From Duganella radicis (lineage in GTDB: Bacteria > Pseudomonadota > Gammaproteobacteria > Burkholderiales > Burkholderiaceae_D): DNA of 64,000 nt. The stretch spans positions 1 to 64,000 of the forward strand of contig NZ_WNKY01000001.1 in assembly GCF_009720825.1 (NCBI RefSeq). Reading direction: 5' to 3'. Positions 57,549-64,000 of the stretch are shown in pieces (the stretch's first letter is position 1; the number at the start of each line of letters is the position of its first letter). The notes under the pieces were generated by a model that saw only the letters and a list, made by a program, of their open reading frames with translations, made no database searches and was not told the DNA's origin. The position numbers and the translations under genes are program-made.

Positions 57549-58286
57549 TTCCAGCACGGCGCGGCCGAGCAGCGGTTGCAGCGGTCGCGCGTTGTGCGGA
57601 TACAGGCTGGTGAAGCGGCGCAACTGCGCCGCCGACAGCTCGACCGGGGTTTTCAGCACATACCAGTTCACGCCCTCGCTGCATGGCGGCGTGGTGAGCG
57701 AGCCGGCGAAGTTGTAGTAGCCGTGCGCGGCAGGCAGCAGTTGGCTGAGGTCGAGCGTCACGCCGTCAGGGTCCTGCTGCACTTCCTTCTCTTTCGGAAT
57801 CGATTGCCACACGGTTTGCACCAGCGGGTTGGCTTTGCCGCGCTTGAACAGCACGGCAACCACCGCCAGCTTGCCGTCGGCATCGCGGTGCACCAGATGC
57901 GCCACCAGCGGATAGCGGTGGCCTTTGATGCTTTCTTCGCTAGGCGTGTGGAAGTGGAATTGCAGCAGCTGGTATTCGTGGCCGTCGATGCTCAGCTTGC
58001 TGCCGGGGGCATAGTTCACCTGTACCGTGTGGCCGTTGTCGATGATGTGCAACGGCGTCGGCGCGTAGCTGAAATTCAGCGCTGGCAAGGTGCTCTTGCT
58101 GGTGGCGCGAATGTCGATCGGCGATTGCTCGTGGCCGAGCTTGCAGCCGCTGAACTCCGCTTGCAGGCTGCCCCAGTTTTTCGGACCGTTCGCGCCATCA
58201 TAACTCCAGCTTGCATGAGGCTCGGCAGCAAGGGCGAAGGCGGGCAACAGGGTGGCGCAAAGCAGGAGGCGGCGTGGGAAGTGCAT
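57537..58286 (-). CDS. Periplasmic alpha-class carbonic anhydrase
   Basis: A 249-residue enzyme with signal peptide (LLLCATLLPAFALAAEP) and the alpha-class fold: WSYDGANGPKNWGSL, QSPIDI, zinc ligands in FHFHTPSEES (two His) and AHLVHRD (third His), and GSLTTPPCSEGVNWYVL. It interconverts CO2 and bicarbonate in the periplasm. AAGGAC precedes the ATG used; a longer frame upstream lacks support. Confidence 0.93.
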   Translation of the reverse strand: MHFPRRLLLCATLLPAFALAAEPHASWSYDGANGPKNWGSLQAEFSGCKLGHEQSPIDIRATSKSTLPALNFSYAPTPLHIIDNGHTVQVNYAPGSKLSIDGHEYQLLQFHFHTPSEESIKGHRYPLVAHLVHRDADGKLAVVAVLFKRGKANPLVQTVWQSIPKEKEVQQDPDGVTLDLSQLLPAAHGYYNFAGSLTTPPCSEGVNWYVLKTPVELSAAQLRRFTSLYPHNARPLQPLLGRAVLESAD

Positions 58287-58380
58287 GAGTAGTCCTTGTG
58301 TGAATAATCCTGTTACGTTGGCACTATTCATTTCAAACGTCAATCGGGGATTTATTACCGATTGGAAAGGTGGCTTGTTG

Positions 58381-59304
58381 TTATTCCGGCACCGTGTCGA
58401 ATGCTTCCTTGACCTGGCGGCGCAGCCAGATGTTGGCGGCGTCGTGCTGCACCCGCGGGTGCCAGTGCTGGCGGATGGCGAAGGAGGGCACTTTGACCGG
58501 CGTGTCCACCATCTTGATGCTTTTGTAACTGGCGAATTTGGTTGCCAGTTCGCGCGGCACGGTGGCGATCAGCTCGGGGTTTTCTTCGATGATGATGGGC
58601 ACGGTCAGGAAGTGCGGCGTGGTCAGGTAGACACGGCGCGGGCCGGCCACGTGGTCGATCACGCTGTCGTAACTGTCCTCGCGCCGGCCAGACAGCGATA
58701 CCACGATGTGCTCCATGTCGAAGAACTGCTCGGCCGTCAGGCTGTCGCCAACCTTGCGGTTGCGGCGGTTGACGATGGTGACGAAGGAGCGCATGAACAG
58801 CTGCTGCTGGAACAAGCCTTCCGGCACCGAATGCAGCGATCCCAACGCCAGGTCGGCCTCGCCGCTCTCCAGCACACCCTGAATCTGATGCACCGGCACT
58901 TGCAGCGTGCGCAGCGTGCAGTGCGGCGCCGCCTGCCGCAGCTTTGAGATCAGGCGCGGCAGGAAGATCAACTCGCCCATATCGGTCAGGCACAGGCTGA
59001 AGGTGCGTTGCGCCACCGTCGCGTCGAAACCTTCGCGCACCAGCAGTTCGCCGCGCACCGTTCCCATCACCGACAGCACCGGATCGAGCAACTCCAGCGC
59101 GCGTGGCGTTGGTTGCATGCCGCTGCCGGTTTTCAGAAACAAGGGATCGCCGAAAAACAGGCGCAGGCGCTTGAGCGCGTGGCTGACCGCGCTCTGCGAC
59201 ATGTTCAGTTCATGCGCCGCCCGGCTGACGTTGCGCACGCGGATCAGGGCGTCAAACACCGGCAGCAGATTGAGGTCCAATTCTCCGTTATGAATACTGT
59301 TCAT
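58381..59304 (-). CDS. LysR-type regulator
   Basis: A 307-residue LysR protein with ELDLNLLPVFDALIRVRNVS and MSQSAVSHALKRLRL, and an effector domain starting RTFSLCLTDMGELIFLPRLI. It belongs to the same NahR-like group as two others in the window. It is divergent from the metallo-hydrolase/monooxygenase operon and is its probable regulator. Confidence 0.87.
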   Translation of the reverse strand: MNSIHNGELDLNLLPVFDALIRVRNVSRAAHELNMSQSAVSHALKRLRLFFGDPLFLKTGSGMQPTPRALELLDPVLSVMGTVRGELLVREGFDATVAQRTFSLCLTDMGELIFLPRLISKLRQAAPHCTLRTLQVPVHQIQGVLESGEADLALGSLHSVPEGLFQQQLFMRSFVTIVNRRNRKVGDSLTAEQFFDMEHIVVSLSGRREDSYDSVIDHVAGPRRVYLTTPHFLTVPIIIEENPELIATVPRELATKFASYKSIKMVDTPVKVPSFAIRQHWHPRVQHDAANIWLRRQVKEAFDTVPE

Positions 59305-59305
59305 A

Positions 59306-59340
59306 GTATTTATCGATGTGCACTAATTTACAGATAATAC
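59306..59340. promoter_or_regulatory. Candidate LysR site in the 59.3-kb divergent promoter
   Basis: GTATTTATC at 59306 and GATAATAC at 59333 form a near-perfect inverted repeat with an 18-base spacer in an AT-rich gap of 84 bp between the LysR gene and the metallo-hydrolase gene. Confidence 0.4.
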
Positions 59341-59388
59341 GGCAACTCGTATCGTCTGCCTACCCAAACGAATATGAGGAGATCCACC

Positions 59389-60354
59389 GTGGCAGCAGAA
59401 AAGAAATTCGCTTCCCAGGCAGACCTGGAAGAAAAAAAGACCAGCTTCATCAAACTGTCCGACAACGCCTACGCCTACACCGCCGAAGGCGACCCTAACT
59501 CCGGCGTCATCATCGGCGATGACAGCGTGATGGTGATCGACACCACCGCCACCCCCGTCATGGCGCAGGCGCTGATCAAGCACATTCGCAGCGTGACCGA
59601 CCTGCCGATCAAGTACGTGGTGCTGTCGCACTACCACGCGGTGCGCGTGCTGGGCGCCTCGGCTTACTTCGACGAAGGCGCGGAACAGATCATCGCCTCG
59701 CGCGGCACCTATGAATTGATCGTCGAACGCGGCGAGCAGGATATGAAATCCGAAATCGAACGCTTCCCGCGCCTGTTCGCCGGCGTGGAGTCGGTGCCGG
59801 GCCTGAGCTGGCCGACCATGGTGTTTGAAAAAGAGCTGACCATCTTCATGGGCAAGCTGGAAGTCAGGCTGGCGCACATTGGCATGGGCCACACCAAGGG
59901 CGACACCATCGCCTGGATTCCATCGCAGAAGATCTGCTTCTCTGGTGATCTGGTGGAATACGACGCCGCCGCCTACACCGGCGACGCCCAGCTGGAAGAG
60001 TGGCCGGCCACGCTGGAAGCCCTGCGCGCGCTGGGCGCCGAAAAGCTGGTACCAGGCCGCGGCCCGGCGCTGCTGAATCCTGAGGAAGTCAACGCCGGCC
60101 TGGATTACACCAGGGATTTCGTCACCACGCTGCTGCAAAGCGCGAAAGAGGCGGTGGCGCGGAACCTCACGCTGAAAGAGGCCATGAGCCACACCCGCAG
60201 CAAGATGGACCCGAAGTTCGGCCACGTCTTCATTTACGAGCATTGCCTGCCGTTCGACGTCACCCGGGCCTACGACGAAGCCAAGGGCATCAAGCATCCG
60301 CGCATCTGGACCGCCGAGCGTGACAAGGAAATGTGGCACTCGTTGCAAGCCTGA
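59389..60354 (+). CDS. Metallo-beta-lactamase-fold hydrolase with altered metal motif
   Basis: A 321-residue protein. The GTG at 59389 is chosen because AGGAGA sits six bases upstream; an ATG at 59374 overlaps that site. The fold is clear (NSGVIIGDDSVMVIDTTATP, KYVVLSHYHAVRVLGAS, AHIGMGHTKGDTIAW, ICFSGDLVEYD). However the normal HxHxDH motif reads HYHAVR, so the Asp-His pair is replaced by Val-Arg, while the later His and Asp ligands remain. It is first in an operon with an aromatic FAD monooxygenase and a DUF2783 protein. Substrate unknown. Confidence 0.8.
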   Translation: MAAEKKFASQADLEEKKTSFIKLSDNAYAYTAEGDPNSGVIIGDDSVMVIDTTATPVMAQALIKHIRSVTDLPIKYVVLSHYHAVRVLGASAYFDEGAEQIIASRGTYELIVERGEQDMKSEIERFPRLFAGVESVPGLSWPTMVFEKELTIFMGKLEVRLAHIGMGHTKGDTIAWIPSQKICFSGDLVEYDAAAYTGDAQLEEWPATLEALRALGAEKLVPGRGPALLNPEEVNAGLDYTRDFVTTLLQSAKEAVARNLTLKEAMSHTRSKMDPKFGHVFIYEHCLPFDVTRAYDEAKGIKHPRIWTAERDKEMWHSLQA

Positions 60355-60363
60355 GGTGACGCC

Positions 60364-62028
60364 ATGAGCAAAGATATCGATTACCAAAGCTGCGTGTTCG
60401 ATCACACGCCGCCCCGCGCCGGCACAACGGAGCGGCATCCGGTGGTGGTGGTCGGCGCCGGCCCGGTGGGGCTGGCGACCGCCATCGATCTGGCGCAGCA
60501 AGGCACGCCGGTGGTGCTGCTGGATGACGACAACAAGCTGTCGATCGGTTCGCGCGCCATCTGCTTCTCCAAGCGCACGCTGGAAATCCTCGATCGCCTG
60601 CAATGCGGCGAGCGCATGGTGGAGAAGGGCGTCAGCTGGAATGTCGGCCGCATCTTCAATCGCGACGAAGAAGTCTACAGCTTCGACCTGCTGCCGGAAA
60701 GCGGACATCGCCGCCCGGCCTTCATCAACTTGCAGCAGTACTACCTGGAAGGCTATCTGCATGAACGCAGCCAGGAACTGTCGAATCTCGACCTGCGCTG
60801 GCGCAGCCGCGTGGCAGGTCTGGTGCAGCACGACGGCTACGTCACGCTGACGGTGGAGACACCGGAAGGTGCCTATGAACTGCAAGCGGAGTACGTGGTG
60901 GCGGCCGATGGCGGCCGCAGCGCCGTGCGTTCGCTGATGGGGCTTGAAAGCAAAGGCCGCGTCTTCCGCGACCGCTTCCTGATCGCCGACGTCAAGATGA
61001 CGGCCGATTTCCCGAGCGAGCGCTGGTTCTGGTTCGATCCGCCATTCCATCCGGGCCAGTCGGTGCTGCTGCACCGCCAGCCGGACAACGTCTGGCGCAT
61101 CGACTTCCAGCTGGGCTGGGACGCCGATCCGGAAGCGGAAAAACAGCCGGAGCGCGTGCTGCCGCGCATTCGCGCCTTGCTGGGCAAGGATGCGCAGTTT
61201 GAACTGGAATGGGTCAGCATCTACACCTTCTGCTGCCTGCGCATGGATCAATTCCGCCATGGCCGCGTGCTGTTTGCCGGCGATTCGGCGCATGGCGTGT
61301 CGCCGTTTGGCGCGCGCGGCGCCAACAGCGGTGTGCAGGACGCGGACAATCTGGCGTGGAAACTGCGCCTTGTGCTGCAAGGCCTGGCGCCGGACAGTTT
61401 GCTGGATACCTATGCCCGCGAACGCGAGTACGCGGCCGACGAGAACATCCTCAACTCGACCCGCGCCACCGATTTCATCACGCCGAAAAGCCCGGTGAGC
61501 CGCCTGTTCCGCGACGCCGTGCTGCAACTGGCCAAGGAGCATCCGTTTGCGCGCAAGCTGGTGAACAGCGGCCGTTTGTCGACACCATCGGTGTACGAGG
61601 ATTCGGTGCTGAACACACCGGACGCGGACAGCTTCCGCAAGGGCCTGCGTCCGGGCTCGCCAGCGTCCGATGCGCCGCTGTTGCAGCAGGGCCGGCCCGC
61701 ATGGCTGCTGGACCAGGTGGGCAACCAGTTCACCGGCATTTACTACGCCGGCAGTCCCGATGATCGCGCCAACCTGCATCTGGCGGCAGCGCTGGCGGGC
61801 GATGGCATTCCGGTACGCACGGTGGTGGTGGCGCCGGCTGGCCGCGCAGGTGCCGGCATGCTGGAAGATGCGGAGGGCTTGTTCGCCAATCGTTACGACG
61901 CCACGCCGGGCAGCTTCTACCTGCTGCGTCCCGACCAGCATGTGTGCGCGCGCTGGCGCACTGTCGATCCCCAAGCCATCCGCGATGCGGTGGCGCGGGC
62001 AACCTGCAAGGAAATGGAGTTCGCATGA
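60364..62028 (+). CDS. FAD-dependent aromatic monooxygenase (PheA/TfdB/MhpA type)
   Basis: A 554-residue flavoprotein hydroxylase. The FAD dinucleotide fold is VVVVGAGPVGLATAIDLAQQG, the middle motif YVVAADGGRSAVR, and the second FAD contact VLFAGDSAHGVSPFGARGANSG. A thioredoxin-like C-terminal domain follows, ending near RWRTVDPQAIRDAV. Enzymes of this type insert one oxygen into phenolic rings using NAD(P)H. MhpA, phenol and hydroxybenzoate hydroxylases are all relatives; the substrate is not fixed by sequence, but hpa genes next door favour a hydroxyphenylacetate-like compound. Confidence 0.88.
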   Translation: MSKDIDYQSCVFDHTPPRAGTTERHPVVVVGAGPVGLATAIDLAQQGTPVVLLDDDNKLSIGSRAICFSKRTLEILDRLQCGERMVEKGVSWNVGRIFNRDEEVYSFDLLPESGHRRPAFINLQQYYLEGYLHERSQELSNLDLRWRSRVAGLVQHDGYVTLTVETPEGAYELQAEYVVAADGGRSAVRSLMGLESKGRVFRDRFLIADVKMTADFPSERWFWFDPPFHPGQSVLLHRQPDNVWRIDFQLGWDADPEAEKQPERVLPRIRALLGKDAQFELEWVSIYTFCCLRMDQFRHGRVLFAGDSAHGVSPFGARGANSGVQDADNLAWKLRLVLQGLAPDSLLDTYAREREYAADENILNSTRATDFITPKSPVSRLFRDAVLQLAKEHPFARKLVNSGRLSTPSVYEDSVLNTPDADSFRKGLRPGSPASDAPLLQQGRPAWLLDQVGNQFTGIYYAGSPDDRANLHLAAALAGDGIPVRTVVVAPAGRAGAGMLEDAEGLFANRYDATPGSFYLLRPDQHVCARWRTVDPQAIRDAVARATCKEMEFA

Positions 62029-62240
62029 CGAAGCAACTGAACCTGTCCCAGAATCTGGACGATTATGACGACTTCTATGAACTGCTGGTCGATACCCATC
62101 AGGATCTGGACGATGCGCAGAGCGCCATGCTGAACGCGGAAGTGATTCTGCTGCTGTCCAACCACATTGGCGATATGGACGTGTTAAGCCAGGCCTTCCG
62201 GATCGCCCGTGACAACGTGGCGGCGCACCCGCCGCGTTAA
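62025..62240 (+). CDS. DUF2783 small protein
   Basis: A 71-residue acidic protein (MTKQLNLSQNLDDYDDFYEL) that matches the DUF2783 family as I recall it. Its ATG overlaps the monooxygenase stop by four bases, so it is co-translated and may be an accessory factor of that enzyme. No catalytic motif is visible. Confidence 0.8.
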   Translation: MTKQLNLSQNLDDYDDFYELLVDTHQDLDDAQSAMLNAEVILLLSNHIGDMDVLSQAFRIARDNVAAHPPR

Positions 62241-62244
62241 GCGT

Positions 62245-62742
62245 CTACTTGAGCAACTGGAGGATTTCCGGGTCCAGTTGCTCTGGGCCGGGCAGTTTCA
62301 CCTGCGCCACCGTATTGCGGTCGGCGCTGTTGAAACGGTCCATCAGGGCGATGATCTCGGCCATCATCTCCGGTCCGTACGCCTGTTCGACGTTGCGATA
62401 TTGCTGCGTAACCAGTGGACTCATGGCGTCCACCACCTTTTCTCCCAGCGCCGTCATGCGCACCGTGACGCGGCGCTGGTCTTCCTCCATGCGCGTGCGC
62501 GCGATCAGCTTCATGTCCTCCATGCGCGACAGCACGCCGGTCAGGCTGGGGCCCAGAATGAGGCAGCTTTCCGAAATTTCCCGCTGTTCCAGATCGCCGG
62601 CGTCGCTCAGCACACGCAGGATGCGCCATTGCTGCTCGGTCAGGCCGAAATGGGAAATGATGGGACGGAACTGCGCCAGCACATTGTCGCGTGCTTTCAG
62701 CAGCAAATTCGGCAGGTTACGGTACTTGATCTTCTTGGCCAT
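62245..62742 (-). CDS. hpaR: MarR-family repressor of homoprotocatechuate genes
   Basis: A 165-residue MarR protein (start MAKKIKYRNLPNLLLKARDN; an ATG at 62787 is an alternative). The winged helix spans LTEQQWRILRVLSDAGDLEQREISE and LILGPSLTGVLSRMEDMKLI, with EDQRRVTVRMT in the wing, as in HpaR of Escherichia coli. It is divergent from hpaG1 and, in known systems, represses the meta-cleavage operon until hydroxyphenylacetates bind. Confidence 0.87.
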   Translation of the reverse strand: MAKKIKYRNLPNLLLKARDNVLAQFRPIISHFGLTEQQWRILRVLSDAGDLEQREISESCLILGPSLTGVLSRMEDMKLIARTRMEEDQRRVTVRMTALGEKVVDAMSPLVTQQYRNVEQAYGPEMMAEIIALMDRFNSADRNTVAQVKLPGPEQLDPEILQLLK

Positions 62743-62806
62743 GGCTCGGTGGTGGTAACGATGTTCCGCTATTTTAATCGATAACATCGTAACAAAGCGT
62801 TTGACT

Positions 62807-62836
62807 CGTTAATATCTTAACGATTAACATGTTAAT
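62807..62836. promoter_or_regulatory. Two adjacent palindromes, probable HpaR operators
   Basis: CGTTAATATCTTAACG (62807-62822, six-base arms) is followed without gap by ATTAACATGTTAAT (62823-62836, a perfect 14-base palindrome). Both contain TTAA-type arms. They lie 28-58 bases before hpaG1 and 65-95 bases before hpaR, where a MarR repressor should act on both promoters. Confidence 0.65.
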
Positions 62837-62864
62837 GAATATTTCAGCGAGCAGGGAGCATCAC

Positions 62865-63506
62865 ATGACACAGCTATCACCAACCGCCGCCGTCTACGGC
62901 GTAGTTTTGAACGACAGCGCGTCGCTACAGGCCTTGGGAGACCTGGACGCGGCGCCATACAAGGGGACGCCGCGTGCGCCGGTCCTCTACATCAAGCCGG
63001 CCGGCACCCGTGTGGCGCACGGCGCCGGCATCCGCTTGCCGCAGGGCGCCACCGAGGCCGAAGTCGGCGCCACCGTCGGGCTGGTGCTGGGGCGCGACGC
63101 CACGCGCCTGAGCGAAGCCGAGGCGCTGGCGGCCGTCAGCGGCATCGTGCTGGCGGCCGATCTGAGCCTGCCACACAGCAGCTACTACCGTCCCGCCATC
63201 CGTGAAAAGTGTTTTGACGGCGCGCTGCCTCTGGGTGAGATTCAGCCGCTGGGTGACCTGTCGCGCGTGGAACTGGGCGTGGAAATCGACGGCAGGCTGG
63301 CCGACGGCTGGTCGCTGGCCAGCCTGCTGCGCGATCCGGCGCGGCTGCTGGCGGACGTCACCTCCTTCATGACCTTGCGGGCCGGCGATGTACTGCTGGT
63401 CGGCGTGCGTTACAACGCGCCGCACGCGGCGGCGGGCAGCCGCGTGCGCGTCGCCGCCACCGGCCTGCCGGCACTGGAATTCGAGATCGCAAAGGAGCAA
63501 GCATGA
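62865..63506 (+). CDS. hpaG1: Homoprotocatechuate pathway decarboxylase/isomerase, subunit 1
   Basis: A 213-residue FAH-fold protein. GGGAG precedes the ATG. LSPTAAVYGVVLNDSASL, PVLYIKPAGTRV and IVLAADLSLPHSSYYRPAIR match the N-terminal half of HpaG, the 4-hydroxyphenylacetate-pathway decarboxylase/isomerase. In E. coli the two halves are one fused protein; here they are separate genes overlapping by four bases. Confidence 0.87.
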   Translation: MTQLSPTAAVYGVVLNDSASLQALGDLDAAPYKGTPRAPVLYIKPAGTRVAHGAGIRLPQGATEAEVGATVGLVLGRDATRLSEAEALAAVSGIVLAADLSLPHSSYYRPAIREKCFDGALPLGEIQPLGDLSRVELGVEIDGRLADGWSLASLLRDPARLLADVTSFMTLRAGDVLLVGVRYNAPHAAAGSRVRVAATGLPALEFEIAKEQA

Positions 63507-64000
63507 AACACGGACGCATCATCTGGGAGGGCGCCGGGCACGCGGTAACGCAGGCCGCCGACGGCCGTGTGCAACTGGCTGACGGCCGCCTGCTGCGCGA
63601 GGACGAAGTGGAGTGGCTGCCGCCTTTCGTGCCCGGCACCGTCTTCGCTCTGGGCCTGAACTATGCCGACCACGCCAGGGAGCTGGCCTTCAAGGCGCCC
63701 GAAACGCCGTTGGTCTTCCTCAAAGGCCCGAACACCATCGCCGGCCATCGCGCCGAAACCGAGCGCCCGGCCGACGCCACTTATATGCACTACGAGTGCG
63801 AACTGGCAGTCGTCATCGGCAAACAAGGCCGCAACGTCAGCCGCGAAGACGCATGGGGTCTGGTGCGCGGCTACACCGTCGCCAACGACTACGCCATCCG
63901 CGACTATCTGGAAAACTACTACCGTCCGAATCTGCGCGTGAAGAACCGCGATGGCTGCACGCCACTTGGCCCATGGCTGGTGGACCGCGACGATATTCCC
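63503..64000 (+). CDS. hpaG2: Homoprotocatechuate pathway decarboxylase/isomerase, subunit 2, cut by window edge
   Basis: The first 166 residues of the C-terminal half of HpaG. FALGLNYADHARELAFKAPE, PLVFLKGPNTIAGHR, metal-binding YMHYECELAVVIGKQGRNVS and CTPLGPWLVDRDD are typical. It decarboxylates the 5-oxo-pent-3-ene-1,2,5-tricarboxylate made downstream of ring cleavage. The ATG overlaps the hpaG1 stop. The rest of the gene and probably further hpa genes lie to the right. Confidence 0.88.
   Translation, partial: MKHGRIIWEGAGHAVTQAADGRVQLADGRLLREDEVEWLPPFVPGTVFALGLNYADHARELAFKAPETPLVFLKGPNTIAGHRAETERPADATYMHYECELAVVIGKQGRNVSREDAWGLVRGYTVANDYAIRDYLENYYRPNLRVKNRDGCTPLGPWLVDRDDIP

Noticed and set aside
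59323..61974. Minus-strand frame of 883 codons opposite the metallo-hydrolase and monooxygenase
   Set aside because: Antisense shadow; His/Arg/Gln-rich, while the plus strand has catalytic motifs and proper starts.

Overview
The window is high-GC DNA whose gene content and protein styles point to a beta-proteobacterium of the Oxalobacteraceae type (Massilia, Duganella and relatives). The signs are OmpC-like porins, many NahR-type LysR regulators, a Ralstonia-like nag pathway, a giant YD-repeat protein with DUF4214 repeats, and IS3- and IS5-type elements. This assignment is inference from recognised families; no 16S rRNA gene is present. No tRNA, rRNA or CRISPR array was seen.

Region 1 (1-16.3 kb): a giant Rhs/YD-repeat locus on the minus strand. 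The 5' part (16216 to 4712, about 3834 residues) carries YD repeats and then about ten DUF4214 units. A DDE transposase in an insertion of about 1.1 kb lies between it and a second YD-repeat/LysM segment (about 3600 to 125). The stop codon of that segment falls on the apparent end of an IS3-family element running off the left edge. The simplest reading is one gene of about 15 kb broken twice by mobile DNA.

Region 2 (16.4-21.5 kb): signalling. A GGDEF/EAL enzyme is translationally coupled to an orphan sugar-type solute-binding protein, and a methyl-accepting chemotaxis protein converges on them.

Region 3 (21.5-35.5 kb): a complete salicylate-to-gentisate operon. A NahR/NagR-type regulator is divergent from salicylate 5-hydroxylase (nagAa, nagG, nagH, nagAb), gentisate dioxygenase (nagI), fumarylpyruvate hydrolase (nagK) and maleylpyruvate isomerase (nagL). 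A five-gene Liv-type ABC importer is embedded in it and a porin closes it. A ketopantoate-reductase-like gene and a chemoreceptor tail fragment follow.

Region 4 (35.7-39.1 kb): a BigR-type sulfide/persulfide operon (ArsR repressor, two YeeE-like proteins, TauE/SafE, ETHE1-like persulfide dioxygenase) behind an AT-rich palindrome, then a 439-bp non-autonomous IS5 relic with perfect ends and a TTA duplication.

Region 5 (39.4-49 kb): 4-hydroxyphenylpyruvate dioxygenase followed by a second Liv-type importer with a fused permease-ATPase, two LysR regulators and a porin.

Region 6 (49.1-52.3 kb): a two-component system next to a secreted GlcG/HbpS-like protein.

Region 7 (52.3-55.9 kb): homogentisate dioxygenase and fumarylacetoacetase with a divergent LysR gene. 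With the dioxygenase in region 5 this completes tyrosine catabolism to fumarate and acetoacetate.

Region 8 (55.9-58.4 kb): a secreted PL1 pectate lyase with a long Thr-Pro linker, and an alpha carbonic anhydrase.

Region 9 (58.4-64 kb): a LysR gene divergent from a metallo-beta-lactamase-fold protein, an aromatic FAD monooxygenase and a DUF2783 protein, then hpaR divergent from hpaG1/hpaG2 of the homoprotocatechuate pathway, cut by the right edge. Overall the window is a catabolic hub for plant- and soil-derived aromatics, with gentisate, homogentisate and homoprotocatechuate routes side by side, joined to transport, sensing and pectin breakdown.
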